Shown piece by piece: positions 43,716 to 53,086 of a stretch of 64,000 nucleotides of DNA. Origin of the DNA: an uncultured Chryseobacterium sp. GTDB taxonomy: Bacteria; Bacteroidota; Bacteroidia; Flavobacteriales; Weeksellaceae. A program made the translations under genes and the position numbers. The stretch is taken from NCBI GenBank assembly GCA_913776245.1, contig CAJYLO010000002.1, forward strand, positions 62,001-126,000, read 5' to 3'. Under the pieces are notes generated by a model. It was not told the DNA's origin. It searched no databases and saw only the letters and a program-made list of their open reading frames with translations. The first letter of the stretch is position 1. Each line of letters starts with the position of its first letter.

Positions 43716-45146
43716 ATGAATAAAATATTTTTACTTTTAATATTAATTCCTTTACTTTATTTTTCTCAGAATAAAAAAATTGAACTTGATGATACATTTG
43801 GAAATAATGGATTATATACTTCAAATTTAAGTAATTATTTTTCAAAGGTTTTACCCGATGGAAAAATAATATTTGTCGCAAAAGAAAACGAAAGGTATAT
43901 TAATACTAATGACTATGTTATTACAAGACTCTTGCCTAATGGAACAGTTGATAATACATTTGGAAATAATGGACACGTCTATACAAAAAATTTGATTGTA
44001 AAAGTTTTTGATTTTGAATTTCTTTTTACTAATGATGGTACAATTTTCATTGCCGCAGCTTTATTTGGAACACAAGAAACTGTCAGTAAGTTTGTTAAAC
44101 TCAATATAAATGGAGTTTTAGATATGTCTTTTGGAATCGATGGTATTCTCACTATAGATAATATAGATGTTTCTTATGGATTCGAAAACAGCATTGAATT
44201 AAGCAATGGGAATATATTGTTTACACTAACTAACTCAATCCTATGCATTTCAAAAAACGGTGAAATAATAAATAGTTTTGGGAATAACGGATATCTAGAT
44301 TATTCTGGAATTATTAAAATTATTAAAGCAACTGATGCATTTTTATTATTGACAGAGCAATATAATTCCGCAACCAATGAAAGTACCTTTCAAATTAAAA
44401 AACACAATAATAATGGAACAATAAATACCCAATTTAACACTATAGCTTATACTTATTCTCAACCAAGGTTTTCAACAAGATTTGTAATTGATAAAAATGA
44501 GAATATTTATACTTTACAAAATTTTTTCAATGTTTTTGCTCCATCAATTATAAAAAAATATGATTCCGATGGAGTTCAAAACCCAAATTTTGGAAATAAT
44601 GGGATTCTTTCTGAAGCGTCACGTCAAATAAGAGGTATTTTTTTTGATTTAGATAATAATCCTATACTGTTTGGAATGTATTATAATTATAACTCAAAAC
44701 CGACAATGATTAGATACACAAAAAATGGAATTTTGGATACAACTTTTAATGGTAATGGATATTATGAGGAGTCTAACATCAGTTTAAGAGAATATTACTA
44801 CGCAGATGTAACTTCTGACAACAAAATTATAGTTTCAGGAAGCTTGATCTACAGTCCTTATTCTGATTACGTTGCAAGATATAAAATGACCAACTTGCCA
44901 TTATCTACAGATATTGTGGAACTTAATAATATACTTTCAATTTATCCAAACCCTGTAATAGATAATTTTAAAATAAAAATTAATCAAGAAAAAATTCAAT
45001 TAGTAAGAATCTATACTATCGACGGAAAATTAGTCTATGAATCGAAGACTGAAATCAATAATATTAATGAATTATCTAAGGGAATTTACATTGTCGAAGT
45101 GAAGACTGAAAAAAATACATACAGGAAAAAATTAATTAAAGAATAA
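43716..45146 (+). CDS. Secreted delta-60 repeat protein with type IX sorting domain
   Basis: The protein has 476 residues. A signal peptide (IFLLLILIPLLYFSQ) precedes several delta-60 repeats, marked by DDTFGNNGLY, DNTFGNNGHV, DMSFGIDGIL, NPNFGNNGIL and DTTFNGNGYY. Such repeats are thought to build a beta-propeller-like domain. The last 80 residues are a T9SS type A sorting domain (LSIYPNPVIDNFKIKINQ ... GKLVYES ... GIYIVEVKTEKNTYRKKLI). It would be exported by the PorU/PorV system encoded earlier in the window. The gene is more AT-rich than its neighbours. The function is unknown. Confidence 0.85.
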   Translation: MNKIFLLLILIPLLYFSQNKKIELDDTFGNNGLYTSNLSNYFSKVLPDGKIIFVAKENERYINTNDYVITRLLPNGTVDNTFGNNGHVYTKNLIVKVFDFEFLFTNDGTIFIAAALFGTQETVSKFVKLNINGVLDMSFGIDGILTIDNIDVSYGFENSIELSNGNILFTLTNSILCISKNGEIINSFGNNGYLDYSGIIKIIKATDAFLLLTEQYNSATNESTFQIKKHNNNGTINTQFNTIAYTYSQPRFSTRFVIDKNENIYTLQNFFNVFAPSIIKKYDSDGVQNPNFGNNGILSEASRQIRGIFFDLDNNPILFGMYYNYNSKPTMIRYTKNGILDTTFNGNGYYEESNISLREYYYADVTSDNKIIVSGSLIYSPYSDYVARYKMTNLPLSTDIVELNNILSIYPNPVIDNFKIKINQEKIQLVRIYTIDGKLVYESKTEINNINELSKGIYIVEVKTEKNTYRKKLIKE

Positions 45147-45261
45147 AATTTTAAAATAGATAATAAATACAATTCTATATTATAACTTATTTGCTCTAGT
45201 TCGTTTTGGAAAAACTTAAGTAACCAACCATCTGTTTACTATACTTTTTATTATGAACCTA

Positions 45262-45350
45262 ATCCTACTATCCGCTCATACTTCTCGCGCCAGTGCTTTT
45301 CCCTGCGTCTGCTGTGGGGTAACAGCTACTATCGGGGCTAGGACTTGCAG
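45262..45350. repeat. REP-like dispersed element, fourth copy
   Basis: CTACTATCCGCTC at the left, then TCTCGCGCCAGTGC, a hairpin GCTGT-ggggta-ACAGC and CTACTATCGGGGCTAGG at the right. It shares the CTATCCGC core and position type with the elements at 5468, 20687 and 40257. Confidence 0.55.
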
Positions 45351-45356
45351 ATAATA

Positions 45357-45875
45357 TCAATGTTTTAAATAAGTTTGACCATAAGTCCTGAATTTTGAAA
45401 AAACAAAAGTGATAATCAGTGCAACAAAACATCCGATGCAGACACAAATCACACGTTCAATCGGAATCAGCCAGTCGTGCGCCTGATTTTCCTCGATCAG
45501 AACAATAACCATTGCTGCCAAAGCGGAACGAAGCGTATTATCCAGCCTCAAAGCAATTCCGACAAGAATTGTCAAAGCCACTCCAAAACAGATCAATAAA
45601 ATATTCGGAATCGGAATCAGAAATAAAACCATCCCGATAGAAGCTCCTAGAAGATTGGATTTGATTCTGTCATAAGCAAGCTTGTTACTGTTATCCGGCG
45701 AGAACACAATGACCACAGAAATCAAAGCCCAATAGACAGGATATTGGGGAAGAAAAATATAAAACAAATAACAAATGGATGCGCCAATGACACATTTTAC
45801 GAGATAAATCCATTCGGAAACAGAAACTCTTAATCTTAAAAATCTGGAAAACTGTTGTATAAAATTCGACATCAA
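45357..45875 (-). CDS. Short FUSC-like membrane protein
   Basis: The protein has 172 residues with about five hydrophobic helices: VSEWIYLVKCVIGASICYLFYIFL, YWALISVVIVFSP, LLGASIGMVLFLIPI, ILLICFGVALTILVGIAL and RVICVCIGCFVALIITFVF. The pattern matches one membrane half of FUSC proteins (AaeB-like), without the long cytoplasmic domains of the 753-aa relative at 29111. It could assemble as a dimer. The substrate is unknown. Confidence 0.75.
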   Translation of the reverse strand: MMSNFIQQFSRFLRLRVSVSEWIYLVKCVIGASICYLFYIFLPQYPVYWALISVVIVFSPDNSNKLAYDRIKSNLLGASIGMVLFLIPIPNILLICFGVALTILVGIALRLDNTLRSALAAMVIVLIEENQAHDWLIPIERVICVCIGCFVALIITFVFSKFRTYGQTYLKH

Positions 45876-46013
45876 TAATTTACTAAAATTGAATTGTCAA
45901 AATTATAAAAGATAAAACTATTGCGAGATCTGAGAGACATTATTTATATCATAAAGATTTCATGTTACTTTCATAATTAGTAAATTGCCACTTCAAAATA
46001 ATTTCAAAAAACA

Positions 46014-47456
46014 ATGAAATACTCACAACTGGAACCAAAAGTGATCTGGAAGAATTTCGCAGCACTGAATTCGGTTCCGAGACCATCAAAAAAAGAAGAA
46101 AAAGTTATACAATTCATGAAAGAATTCGGGGAAAGACTGGGATTACCAACAACGGTTGACGAAGTTGGAAATGTCATCATCACCAAACCTGCAACTCCGG
46201 GAATGGAAAACCGAACACCCATCGTAATGCAATCGCATCTGGATATGGTTTGCCAGAAAAATAACGATGTTGATTTTGATTTCGAAACCCAGGGAATCGA
46301 AATGTATGTGGACGGCGATTGGGTAAGAGCCAAAGGAACAACTTTGGGTGCGGACAATGGTTTGGGCGTTGCAGCCATTATGTCAATTTTAGAAAGTAAT
46401 GAAATCGCACATCCGGCATTAGAAGCACTTTTTACGATTGATGAAGAAACCGGAATGACGGGCGCTTTAGCTTTGAAACCCAAACAATTGAAAGGTGAAA
46501 TTCTCTTAAATCTTGACACTGAGGAAGACGACGAAATCGATATCGGTTGTGCTGGTGGCGTGGATGTAACAGCGTCTGCAAAATTCGATCAGGAAGAAGC
46601 AAAAGGCAAAATTTTCAAAATCGAGATCAAAGGTTTACAAGGCGGGCATTCCGGGATGGATATTCACAAAGGTCTCGGAAACTCGAACAAATTGCTAGGA
46701 AGATTTTTGTTTTTAGGATTAGATAATCAAATTCAGCTCATTTCTATAGATGGCGGCAGTCTCAGAAATGCGATTCCGAGAGAAGCCAAAGCTATTTTTT
46801 CTGTTGAAAACCCAGAAGATTTTATTTCAAAATTTGAACAATTGAAATCTGACATTCTGGAGGAATTTGCTTCGTTAGAAAAAGATTTAGTCATTAACTT
46901 AGAAAAACCAGACTTCGCAGAACAGACAGTTTCTTTTGATGATTCCAGGAAAATAATCTTCGCTATCAATGCAGCTCATAACGGTGTATTCCGGATGAGT
47001 CCGGATGTAGAAGGCTTGGTAGAAGCATCCAACAACGTTGCAAGAGTGGAACTGAAAAACGGCGAAATTAAAATCTTAAATCTCACCCGCTCTTCTGTAG
47101 AATCTACCAAATGGGAAGTTGCCAATCAGTTAAAATCTGCTTTTGAAAGTAATGGTCTGAAAACGGAGTTCGGAGGTTCCTATCCCGGCTGGAAACCAAA
47201 ACCGGAAGCAGAAATCATCCAAGTAATGACCGAACTATATGACAATAACTTCGGCGAAAAACCAATGGTTGTTGCATGCCACGCAGGCTTAGAATGCGGT
47301 ATTATAGGCGCCAATTATCCGAAAATGGAAATGGTGAGCTTCGGACCGACAATCAAAGGTGCTCATTCTCCCGATGAAAGAGCTAATATTCCATCTGTTC
47401 AAAAGTTCTGGAAATACACCCAGGATATCCTCAGAAATATCCCATTAAAAAAATAA
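46014..47456 (+). CDS. pepD: Aminoacyl-histidine dipeptidase (cytosol non-specific dipeptidase)
   Basis: This M20-family zinc peptidase splits Xaa-His and other dipeptides. The 480 residues follow PepD closely: VIWKNFAALNSVPRPSKKEEKV, the metal-binding MQSHLDMVCQKN, TTLGADNGLGVA, FTIDEETGMTGAL (catalytic Glu), NLDTEEDDEIDIGCAGGVD, GGHSGMDIHKG and HAGLECGII. The gene is monocistronic and ends in a terminator. The location is cytoplasmic, as no signal is seen. Confidence 0.93.
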   Translation: MKYSQLEPKVIWKNFAALNSVPRPSKKEEKVIQFMKEFGERLGLPTTVDEVGNVIITKPATPGMENRTPIVMQSHLDMVCQKNNDVDFDFETQGIEMYVDGDWVRAKGTTLGADNGLGVAAIMSILESNEIAHPALEALFTIDEETGMTGALALKPKQLKGEILLNLDTEEDDEIDIGCAGGVDVTASAKFDQEEAKGKIFKIEIKGLQGGHSGMDIHKGLGNSNKLLGRFLFLGLDNQIQLISIDGGSLRNAIPREAKAIFSVENPEDFISKFEQLKSDILEEFASLEKDLVINLEKPDFAEQTVSFDDSRKIIFAINAAHNGVFRMSPDVEGLVEASNNVARVELKNGEIKILNLTRSSVESTKWEVANQLKSAFESNGLKTEFGGSYPGWKPKPEAEIIQVMTELYDNNFGEKPMVVACHAGLECGIIGANYPKMEMVSFGPTIKGAHSPDERANIPSVQKFWKYTQDILRNIPLKK

Positions 47457-47461
47457 ATTTG

Positions 47462-47486
47462 ATCCGGCAGAATTGCCGGATTTTTC
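47462..47486 (+). terminator. Terminator after pepD
   Basis: ATCCGGCA and TGCCGGAT (47462-47481) pair around GAAT and are followed by TTTT. Confidence 0.82.
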
Positions 47487-47591
47487 ATATCGTTAAAAAA
47501 ATTAAAATATACATATAAATAACCCATCAGAAAACAAACTTAAATACCGAAAAAACACTATATTGCGAAATAAAATTAATTCCTAATATAT

Positions 47592-50342
47592 ATGAAGAAA
47601 GAACTTTTACGGATTGGTATTTTGTGCAGTCTGGTCGGGTTTTCATTTACCGCCAATGCACAGGATTACATTGACAAAAAAATTACCGACAAAAAAGGTA
47701 ATATCAGCCTTATCACATTTAAAGGCAGCAGTAATTTGAAACCGGCATCATCTTCAGCATTTTTTAAAAATATGCTTGGATTGGCAGACGGAACAGAAAT
47801 GAGACTTCAGGAAACGCAACAGAACGGATCTTTTCTGGATGAAAAATATCAGATGTATTATGACAATCTGAAAGTAGAATTCGGCAGATATAACCTTCAT
47901 TATAAAAAAGGAAATCTCACCAGTATGAATGGGGATGTATTTTCAACCAGTAATGTTGTCACTACCCCAAGACTTACTTCTTCTGAAGCATTTAATAAAG
48001 CGTTAGGCTATGTGAATGCGAAAAAATATATGTGGGAAGACGCTGATTATACCGCAAACAATCCTTACAAAAAGCCATCCGGAGAATTGGTTCTACTTCC
48101 TGTACAGACCGGTGTGGATGAGCATCAGCTTCAGCTGGTTTATAAATTTGATATTTATGCCGCCCAGCCAATCAGCAGAGCAATTATTTATGTGGATGCT
48201 CTGGAAGGCCGTGTGGTTTTTTCAAATGCCGTCATGAAGCATAGCAGCAATGAAGACCTTTTCCAGACTGCCAACAGAAAACAAAACCCAATCAGCATAA
48301 AATCTCCTGCCAAGCCGGAGCCGGTACTTTTTGCTACCGGAAATGCTGAAACCAGATATAGCGGGACAAAAGAAATCGAGACGACTTTGGTTTCAGGGTC
48401 TTATGTTTTACAGGATGCAACCAGAGGCAGCGGCGTAAAAACGTATAATCTGAAAAAATCAACCAGCATCAGCAGTGGTGTTGATTTCAAAGATACAGAC
48501 AACAACTGGACTGCTACGGAATATAACAATACAACTTTTGACAATGCAGCTCTGGATGCACATTGGGGTGTTGAAAAAACTTATGATTATTTCAAAGATA
48601 CATTCAACAGAAATAGTTATGATAATAACGGTGCGGTTCTTAAAAGCTACGTACACTATGGCAGCAGCTATGAAAATGCAGGTTGGAGCGGTTCCGAAAT
48701 GATCTATGGCGATGGTGCAACCACGTTCAAGCCACTGACCGGTTTCGACGTTACCGCACACGAGCTGGGACATGCCGTTTGCGAATATACTGCAAACCTT
48801 GCTTATGAAAGAGAATCCGGCGCAATGAACGAAGGTTTTTCTGATATCTGGGGTGCCATTGTAGAACATAAATATGCTCCGGAAAAGCAGGCGTTTCTTA
48901 TTGGTGAAGACATTACAAAAGCATCACCAGGCTATCTGAGATCAATGAGTAATCCAAAAGTTGCGTTATCTGCCCAGCCGGACACCTACCGTGGTATCAA
49001 CTGGAAAGCTGCAACGGTGGAAGAAGGCTGTACAACACCTGTTGGCGGATCATTCGGGAATGATTACTGTGGTGTGCATACCAATAGTGGTGTGCTCAAT
49101 CACTGGTTCTATATTTTGGTAATGGGTAAAACCGGAACCAATGATCTTGGAAAATCTTACAGTGTGACCGGCATAGGATGGGATAAAGCTGAAAAAATTG
49201 TTTACCGTTTGGAAAGCACTTATCTCACTGCCAACTCCAACTACAAAAATGCAAGAGATTTCGGCGTACAAACCGCAAAAGATCTTTATGGAGACAATTC
49301 TGCAGAGATGATCGCAGTTCAGAATGCTTTTTACGCAGTGGGTATCGGTGCAAAATACCTTGCAACGCCGGACACTACTCCACCAACAGTTCCTACGAAC
49401 TTAACAGCAAATAACATTAAAGGTACAAGCGCAAACCTTAACTGGAATGCCTCTACTGATAATGAAGATATGGATGGCTATATTGTTTACAAAAACGGAA
49501 CAGAAATAGCAAGAACAGCTTCCCTGACTTACAAAGTGACAGGACTTACAAAGCAAACCACTTACGACTTTTCTGTTAAAGCGATAGATGTTTACGGTAA
49601 TATCTCTTCACAGAGTAATATAGTGACGGTCACTACAACTAATCAGCCGGAATATTGTACATCTCAGAGTACTAACACGGCAGACGAAAGAATAAAAAGG
49701 GTCGTTTTCAATACTATTGATAACTCAAGTACCGGAACTACAGGGTATGAAGATTTTACGAGTATCTCTACGCAGATCACCGAAGGTAATACATATCCGA
49801 TCAGCATTACTCCAGCCTGGGCCTCTACCAATTACAGTGAAGGCTATGCCGTTTATATTGACTGGAATGCAGATGGCGATTTTAATGATGTCAATGAAAA
49901 AGCATTGACTATTTCTGCTACCAGCACAACGCCGGTAACAGGTAACATTACAGTTCCTTCAGGTGCAACCTTTGATTCTCCACTTGTAATGCGAGTTTCT
50001 ATGAAATACAATTCAATACCAACCAGCTGCGAAGCGTTTACATACGGACAGGTGGAAGATTACACGGTTATTGCTAAGAAAAAAATTCTGGGCGTTTCGG
50101 ATCTTGCAGACAGAAACCAGACGATTGTTTATCCAAACCCTGTGAAAGATATTCTTAATATCCAGTCGAAAGAATCCGGTGAGTCTTCTTACAGAATTAT
50201 TAACGCTGCGGGACAAGCGGTCGCATCAGGAAAATCATCAGAAAATAAGATCGATGTGAATAAGCTTCCTGTCGGAAATTATATAATTGAATTAGAGAAT
50301 AGAAAGGGTGATAAAACCATCCAGAAATTCATCAAAAAATAA
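47592..50342 (+). CDS. Secreted M4 (thermolysin-like) metalloprotease, type IX cargo
   Basis: The protein has 916 residues. A signal peptide (LLRIGILCSLVGFSFTANAQ) is followed by an FTP/PepSY-like propeptide (to about 230). The M4 catalytic domain has the zinc motif HELGHAVCEY (His390, Glu391, His394), and the third ligand lies in NEGFSDIWG. A fibronectin type III domain (TPPTVPTNLTANNIKGTSANLNW) and a GEVED-like domain (TYPISITPAWAS, YAVYIDWNADGDFNDVNE) come next. The end is a T9SS type A sorting domain (YPNPVKDILNIQS). It is a secreted protease exported by the type IX system; the proteins cleaved are unknown. Confidence 0.9.
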   Translation: MKKELLRIGILCSLVGFSFTANAQDYIDKKITDKKGNISLITFKGSSNLKPASSSAFFKNMLGLADGTEMRLQETQQNGSFLDEKYQMYYDNLKVEFGRYNLHYKKGNLTSMNGDVFSTSNVVTTPRLTSSEAFNKALGYVNAKKYMWEDADYTANNPYKKPSGELVLLPVQTGVDEHQLQLVYKFDIYAAQPISRAIIYVDALEGRVVFSNAVMKHSSNEDLFQTANRKQNPISIKSPAKPEPVLFATGNAETRYSGTKEIETTLVSGSYVLQDATRGSGVKTYNLKKSTSISSGVDFKDTDNNWTATEYNNTTFDNAALDAHWGVEKTYDYFKDTFNRNSYDNNGAVLKSYVHYGSSYENAGWSGSEMIYGDGATTFKPLTGFDVTAHELGHAVCEYTANLAYERESGAMNEGFSDIWGAIVEHKYAPEKQAFLIGEDITKASPGYLRSMSNPKVALSAQPDTYRGINWKAATVEEGCTTPVGGSFGNDYCGVHTNSGVLNHWFYILVMGKTGTNDLGKSYSVTGIGWDKAEKIVYRLESTYLTANSNYKNARDFGVQTAKDLYGDNSAEMIAVQNAFYAVGIGAKYLATPDTTPPTVPTNLTANNIKGTSANLNWNASTDNEDMDGYIVYKNGTEIARTASLTYKVTGLTKQTTYDFSVKAIDVYGNISSQSNIVTVTTTNQPEYCTSQSTNTADERIKRVVFNTIDNSSTGTTGYEDFTSISTQITEGNTYPISITPAWASTNYSEGYAVYIDWNADGDFNDVNEKALTISATSTTPVTGNITVPSGATFDSPLVMRVSMKYNSIPTSCEAFTYGQVEDYTVIAKKKILGVSDLADRNQTIVYPNPVKDILNIQSKESGESSYRIINAAGQAVASGKSSENKIDVNKLPVGNYIIELENRKGDKTIQKFIKK

Positions 50343-50356
50343 CACTTAATTATAAT

Positions 50357-50392
50357 AAACGCTTCCAAATTTGGAAGCGTTTATTTTTTATA
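50357..50392. terminator. Bidirectional terminator (26-nt perfect palindrome)
   Basis: AAACGCTTCCAAATTTGGAAGCGTTT is a perfect palindrome between the M4 protease gene and the converging FKBP gene, flanked by TTATTTTTTAT. Confidence 0.85.
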
Positions 50393-50403
50393 AATTCCGG
50401 CTA

Positions 50404-50904
50404 TTAATGTCCTGAATGACCATCTGGTCCGTGAGCGTGACCGTGTGCCAATTCCTCTTCAGTTGCCGGTCTGGTATTAAGAATCTCCACATCAAAGAAA
50501 AGACTTCTTCCTGCCATCGGGTGATTCAGATCAACCACTACTGCTTCAGGTGTCACTTCAAGGACCATTGCCTGGAAATTATTTCCCTGGTTATCAGATA
50601 ATGGAAGCACAGCTCCTACAGGCGGCAATTCCTGTCCCTGGAACATCTCCACTGGCAATTGTGTCATTGCTTCAGGATTTCTCTCTCCATAACCTTCGCT
50701 TGGCGCTATCTCAAAAGAGGTTTTATCGCCCGCATTAAGATTTTGAATTTCCTGTTCGAATTTTGGAATCATCATCCCAACACCATAAAGAAAGGTCAGC
50801 GGATTATCATTGGAAGTTTCTTCTACAAAAACTTTTTCCCCATTTTCATCGTTAGTATGCAGAACGTATTTTAAGGTTACTACATCATTTTTGTCTAATG
50901 CCAT
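50404..50904 (-). CDS. FKBP-type peptidyl-prolyl isomerase, SlyD-like
   Basis: The protein has 166 residues. It follows the SlyD layout: an FKBP half (DVVTLKYVLHTNDENGEK, FLYGVGMMIPKFEQEIQNLNAGDKTSF), an inserted flap (MTQLPVEMFQGQELPPVGAVLPLSD) that acts as a chaperone domain, and the FKBP end (VVVDLNHPMAGRSLFFDVEIL). The tail HGHAHGPDGHSGH is rich in His and could bind nickel or zinc as in SlyD. It is cytoplasmic, with a role in folding and perhaps metal delivery. Confidence 0.9.
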   Translation of the reverse strand: MALDKNDVVTLKYVLHTNDENGEKVFVEETSNDNPLTFLYGVGMMIPKFEQEIQNLNAGDKTSFEIAPSEGYGERNPEAMTQLPVEMFQGQELPPVGAVLPLSDNQGNNFQAMVLEVTPEAVVVDLNHPMAGRSLFFDVEILNTRPATEEELAHGHAHGPDGHSGH

Positions 50905-51055
50905 TTTGCAAATATTTTAATTAAAATTGATAATTATCGATTTCGATAATGGACAAATGTAAGCTTTTGAAATTTAAAACAAGATCATTATAAAATAATC
51001 CTTGAAGTGTCATCAATTTTTTTCTATTTCAATTTTTTTTCTTGAACTTAGCAGA

Positions 51056-52402
51056 ATGGCAAAACTCAAAACTTTATACTTCTGTCAGAACTGTGGCGCA
51101 CAATATTCCCAATGGCACGGGCAATGCAAAACCTGTGGCGAGTGGAATACACTTGTAGAAGAAATCGTGGAAAAATCTGCAAGATCATCCGTTGCCGTGA
51201 AATCTAAGTCATCCATTATCAATATTATAGAAGTCGAAACCAATGAAGAACCAAGGATATCGACACCATCCGAAGAGCTGAACCGTGTTCTGGGTGGTGG
51301 CATTGTATTAGGCTCGGTAACACTCATCGGCGGCGAACCGGGAATCGGAAAATCTACACTTCTGCTTCAGCTCGCACTGAAAATGAAGAAAAAAATCCTC
51401 TATGTTTCGGGGGAAGAGAGCGCATCTCAAATCAAAATGAGGGCAGACAGGCTTGCAGAGGTAAAAAATCCTAATTGCTTCCTTTTTACGGAAACTTCAG
51501 TGGAAAAAATATTGCACGAAGCCAAAAAGCTTCAGCCGGATTTTGTTATTATAGATTCCATCCAGACTTTACAATCTCAGCTGATAGAAAGTTCTCCGGG
51601 AACAGTTTCCCAGATCCGGGAGTGCTCTAATGAGATCATCAAATTCGCCAAAGAAAATAATATTCCCGTTTTCCTTGTAGGGCATATTACAAAAGACGGG
51701 CAGATTGCAGGACCAAAAGTTCTGGAACATATGGTAGACGTTGTTCTTAATTTCGATGGCGACAGAAATCATCTTTTCCGATTGCTTCGGGCTAACAAGA
51801 ACAGATTCGGATCCACTTCCGAAATTGGTATTTACGAGATGATCTCGCAGGGACTGAAAGAGATCAAAAACCCGTCGGAAGTCCTCATCACCAAAAAATC
51901 TGAAGAGCTTTCCGGAAATTCCGTTGCAGTAACACTGGAAGGCAATCGCCCAATGTTACTGGAAATCCAGGCATTGGTTTCCACAGCGGTTTACGGAACC
52001 CCACAGAGAAGTTCAACCGGATTTGATTCCAAACGGCTGAATATGCTGCTGGCTGTCCTCGAAAAAAGAGCGGGATTTCAGCTCGGAGCCAAAGATGTTT
52101 TTCTTAATATAACAGGCGGAATAAAAACCGATGATCCGGCTCTGGACTTGGCTGTTGTTGCATCAATATTGTCAAGTAATGAGGATATTGCTATTTCTGA
52201 ACAGTATTGTTTTGCAGGAGAAATAGGGCTGAGTGGAGAGATCCGCCCAGTTGCACAAATAGAACAAAGAATCACTGAAGCTGAAAAACTTGGCTACGAA
52301 AAGATTTTTGTTTCCAACCTCAACAAAATTCCGAAAAGAAAATTTGGAATTAAAATCGAAGAAATCAGTAAAATTGAAGATTTTGTAGAATTACTTTTCT
52401 GA
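51056..52402 (+). CDS. radA: DNA repair protein RadA
   Basis: RadA is a hexameric helicase-like RecA relative that helps process recombination branches. The 448 residues start from ATG 51056; the track's TTG at 51002 adds an extension that the family does not have. A zinc finger is first (CQNCGAQYSQWHGQCKTC), then the Walker A GGEPGIGKSTLLLQLA, the KNRFG motif (RANKNRFGSTSEIG), and the C-terminal Lon-like domain (DVFLNITGGIKTDDPALDLAV). The next gene begins 2 bp after the stop. Confidence 0.93.
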   Translation: MAKLKTLYFCQNCGAQYSQWHGQCKTCGEWNTLVEEIVEKSARSSVAVKSKSSIINIIEVETNEEPRISTPSEELNRVLGGGIVLGSVTLIGGEPGIGKSTLLLQLALKMKKKILYVSGEESASQIKMRADRLAEVKNPNCFLFTETSVEKILHEAKKLQPDFVIIDSIQTLQSQLIESSPGTVSQIRECSNEIIKFAKENNIPVFLVGHITKDGQIAGPKVLEHMVDVVLNFDGDRNHLFRLLRANKNRFGSTSEIGIYEMISQGLKEIKNPSEVLITKKSEELSGNSVAVTLEGNRPMLLEIQALVSTAVYGTPQRSSTGFDSKRLNMLLAVLEKRAGFQLGAKDVFLNITGGIKTDDPALDLAVVASILSSNEDIAISEQYCFAGEIGLSGEIRPVAQIEQRITEAEKLGYEKIFVSNLNKIPKRKFGIKIEEISKIEDFVELLF

Positions 52403-52404
52403 TT

Positions 52405-52974
52405 ATGAATTACCTCGCCCACTCTATATTATCCTTTACAGAAGGCCAGCTTGTCGGTAATATGATTGCAGACTTCATTCGCAATGATGAACGGAATCGG
52501 TTTCCTATGGAGATTCAGGAGGGAATCAAACTTCATCGTTTCATCGATACATTCACAGACTCTCATCCTTCGGTTTCGGAGGCCAAAAAAGTTTTCAGTC
52601 CTTTGGTAAGATTATATTCAGGTGCTTTTGTGGATGTTGCTTTTGATTATTTTACAGCCCACTCCTATCCGGAGGCTGCTTTGAGAGATCATTCCGCAAA
52701 GACTTACAATATTCTTTGGAAATACGAAGAATGGCTGCCGGAAGACTTCCGGAAAATGCTGGTAAGGATGGAACAGGACAATTGGCTTTTCAACTACAGA
52801 ACCAATCAGGGGATCCGTTTCAGTATGCAGAATGTTCTCAACAAAGCGAAATATCTGGAAAAAGACATACCCGTATTTGATGTTTTCTCACATAATAAAC
52901 AGACACTTCAGATCCATTTTGATCACTTTTTTCCTGAATTATTGTCGGAATGTCAGAAAAACTTCCCGCAATAA
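52405..52974 (+). CDS. Acyl-carrier-protein phosphodiesterase-like protein
   Basis: The protein has 189 residues. MNYLAHSILSF, GNMIADFIRND, GIKLHRFIDTFTDSHP and DVAFDYFTAHS match the AcpH (ACP hydrolase) family, which in E. coli removes phosphopantetheine from ACP. The metal-binding His and Asp pattern (HRFIDTFTD) is kept. It starts 2 bp after radA and is probably co-transcribed with it; the link is not obvious functionally. Confidence 0.85.
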   Translation: MNYLAHSILSFTEGQLVGNMIADFIRNDERNRFPMEIQEGIKLHRFIDTFTDSHPSVSEAKKVFSPLVRLYSGAFVDVAFDYFTAHSYPEAALRDHSAKTYNILWKYEEWLPEDFRKMLVRMEQDNWLFNYRTNQGIRFSMQNVLNKAKYLEKDIPVFDVFSHNKQTLQIHFDHFFPELLSECQKNFPQ

Positions 52975-53086
52975 ATGAAAATGCTTAAGTATTTCTTACC
53001 AATTTTCACATTCTGCATCTTAAAAAACGCTTTTATAACAGATTTTCTGTGATTTTTTAATATTTTTGAAGTTCTGTTTTTCAGAT

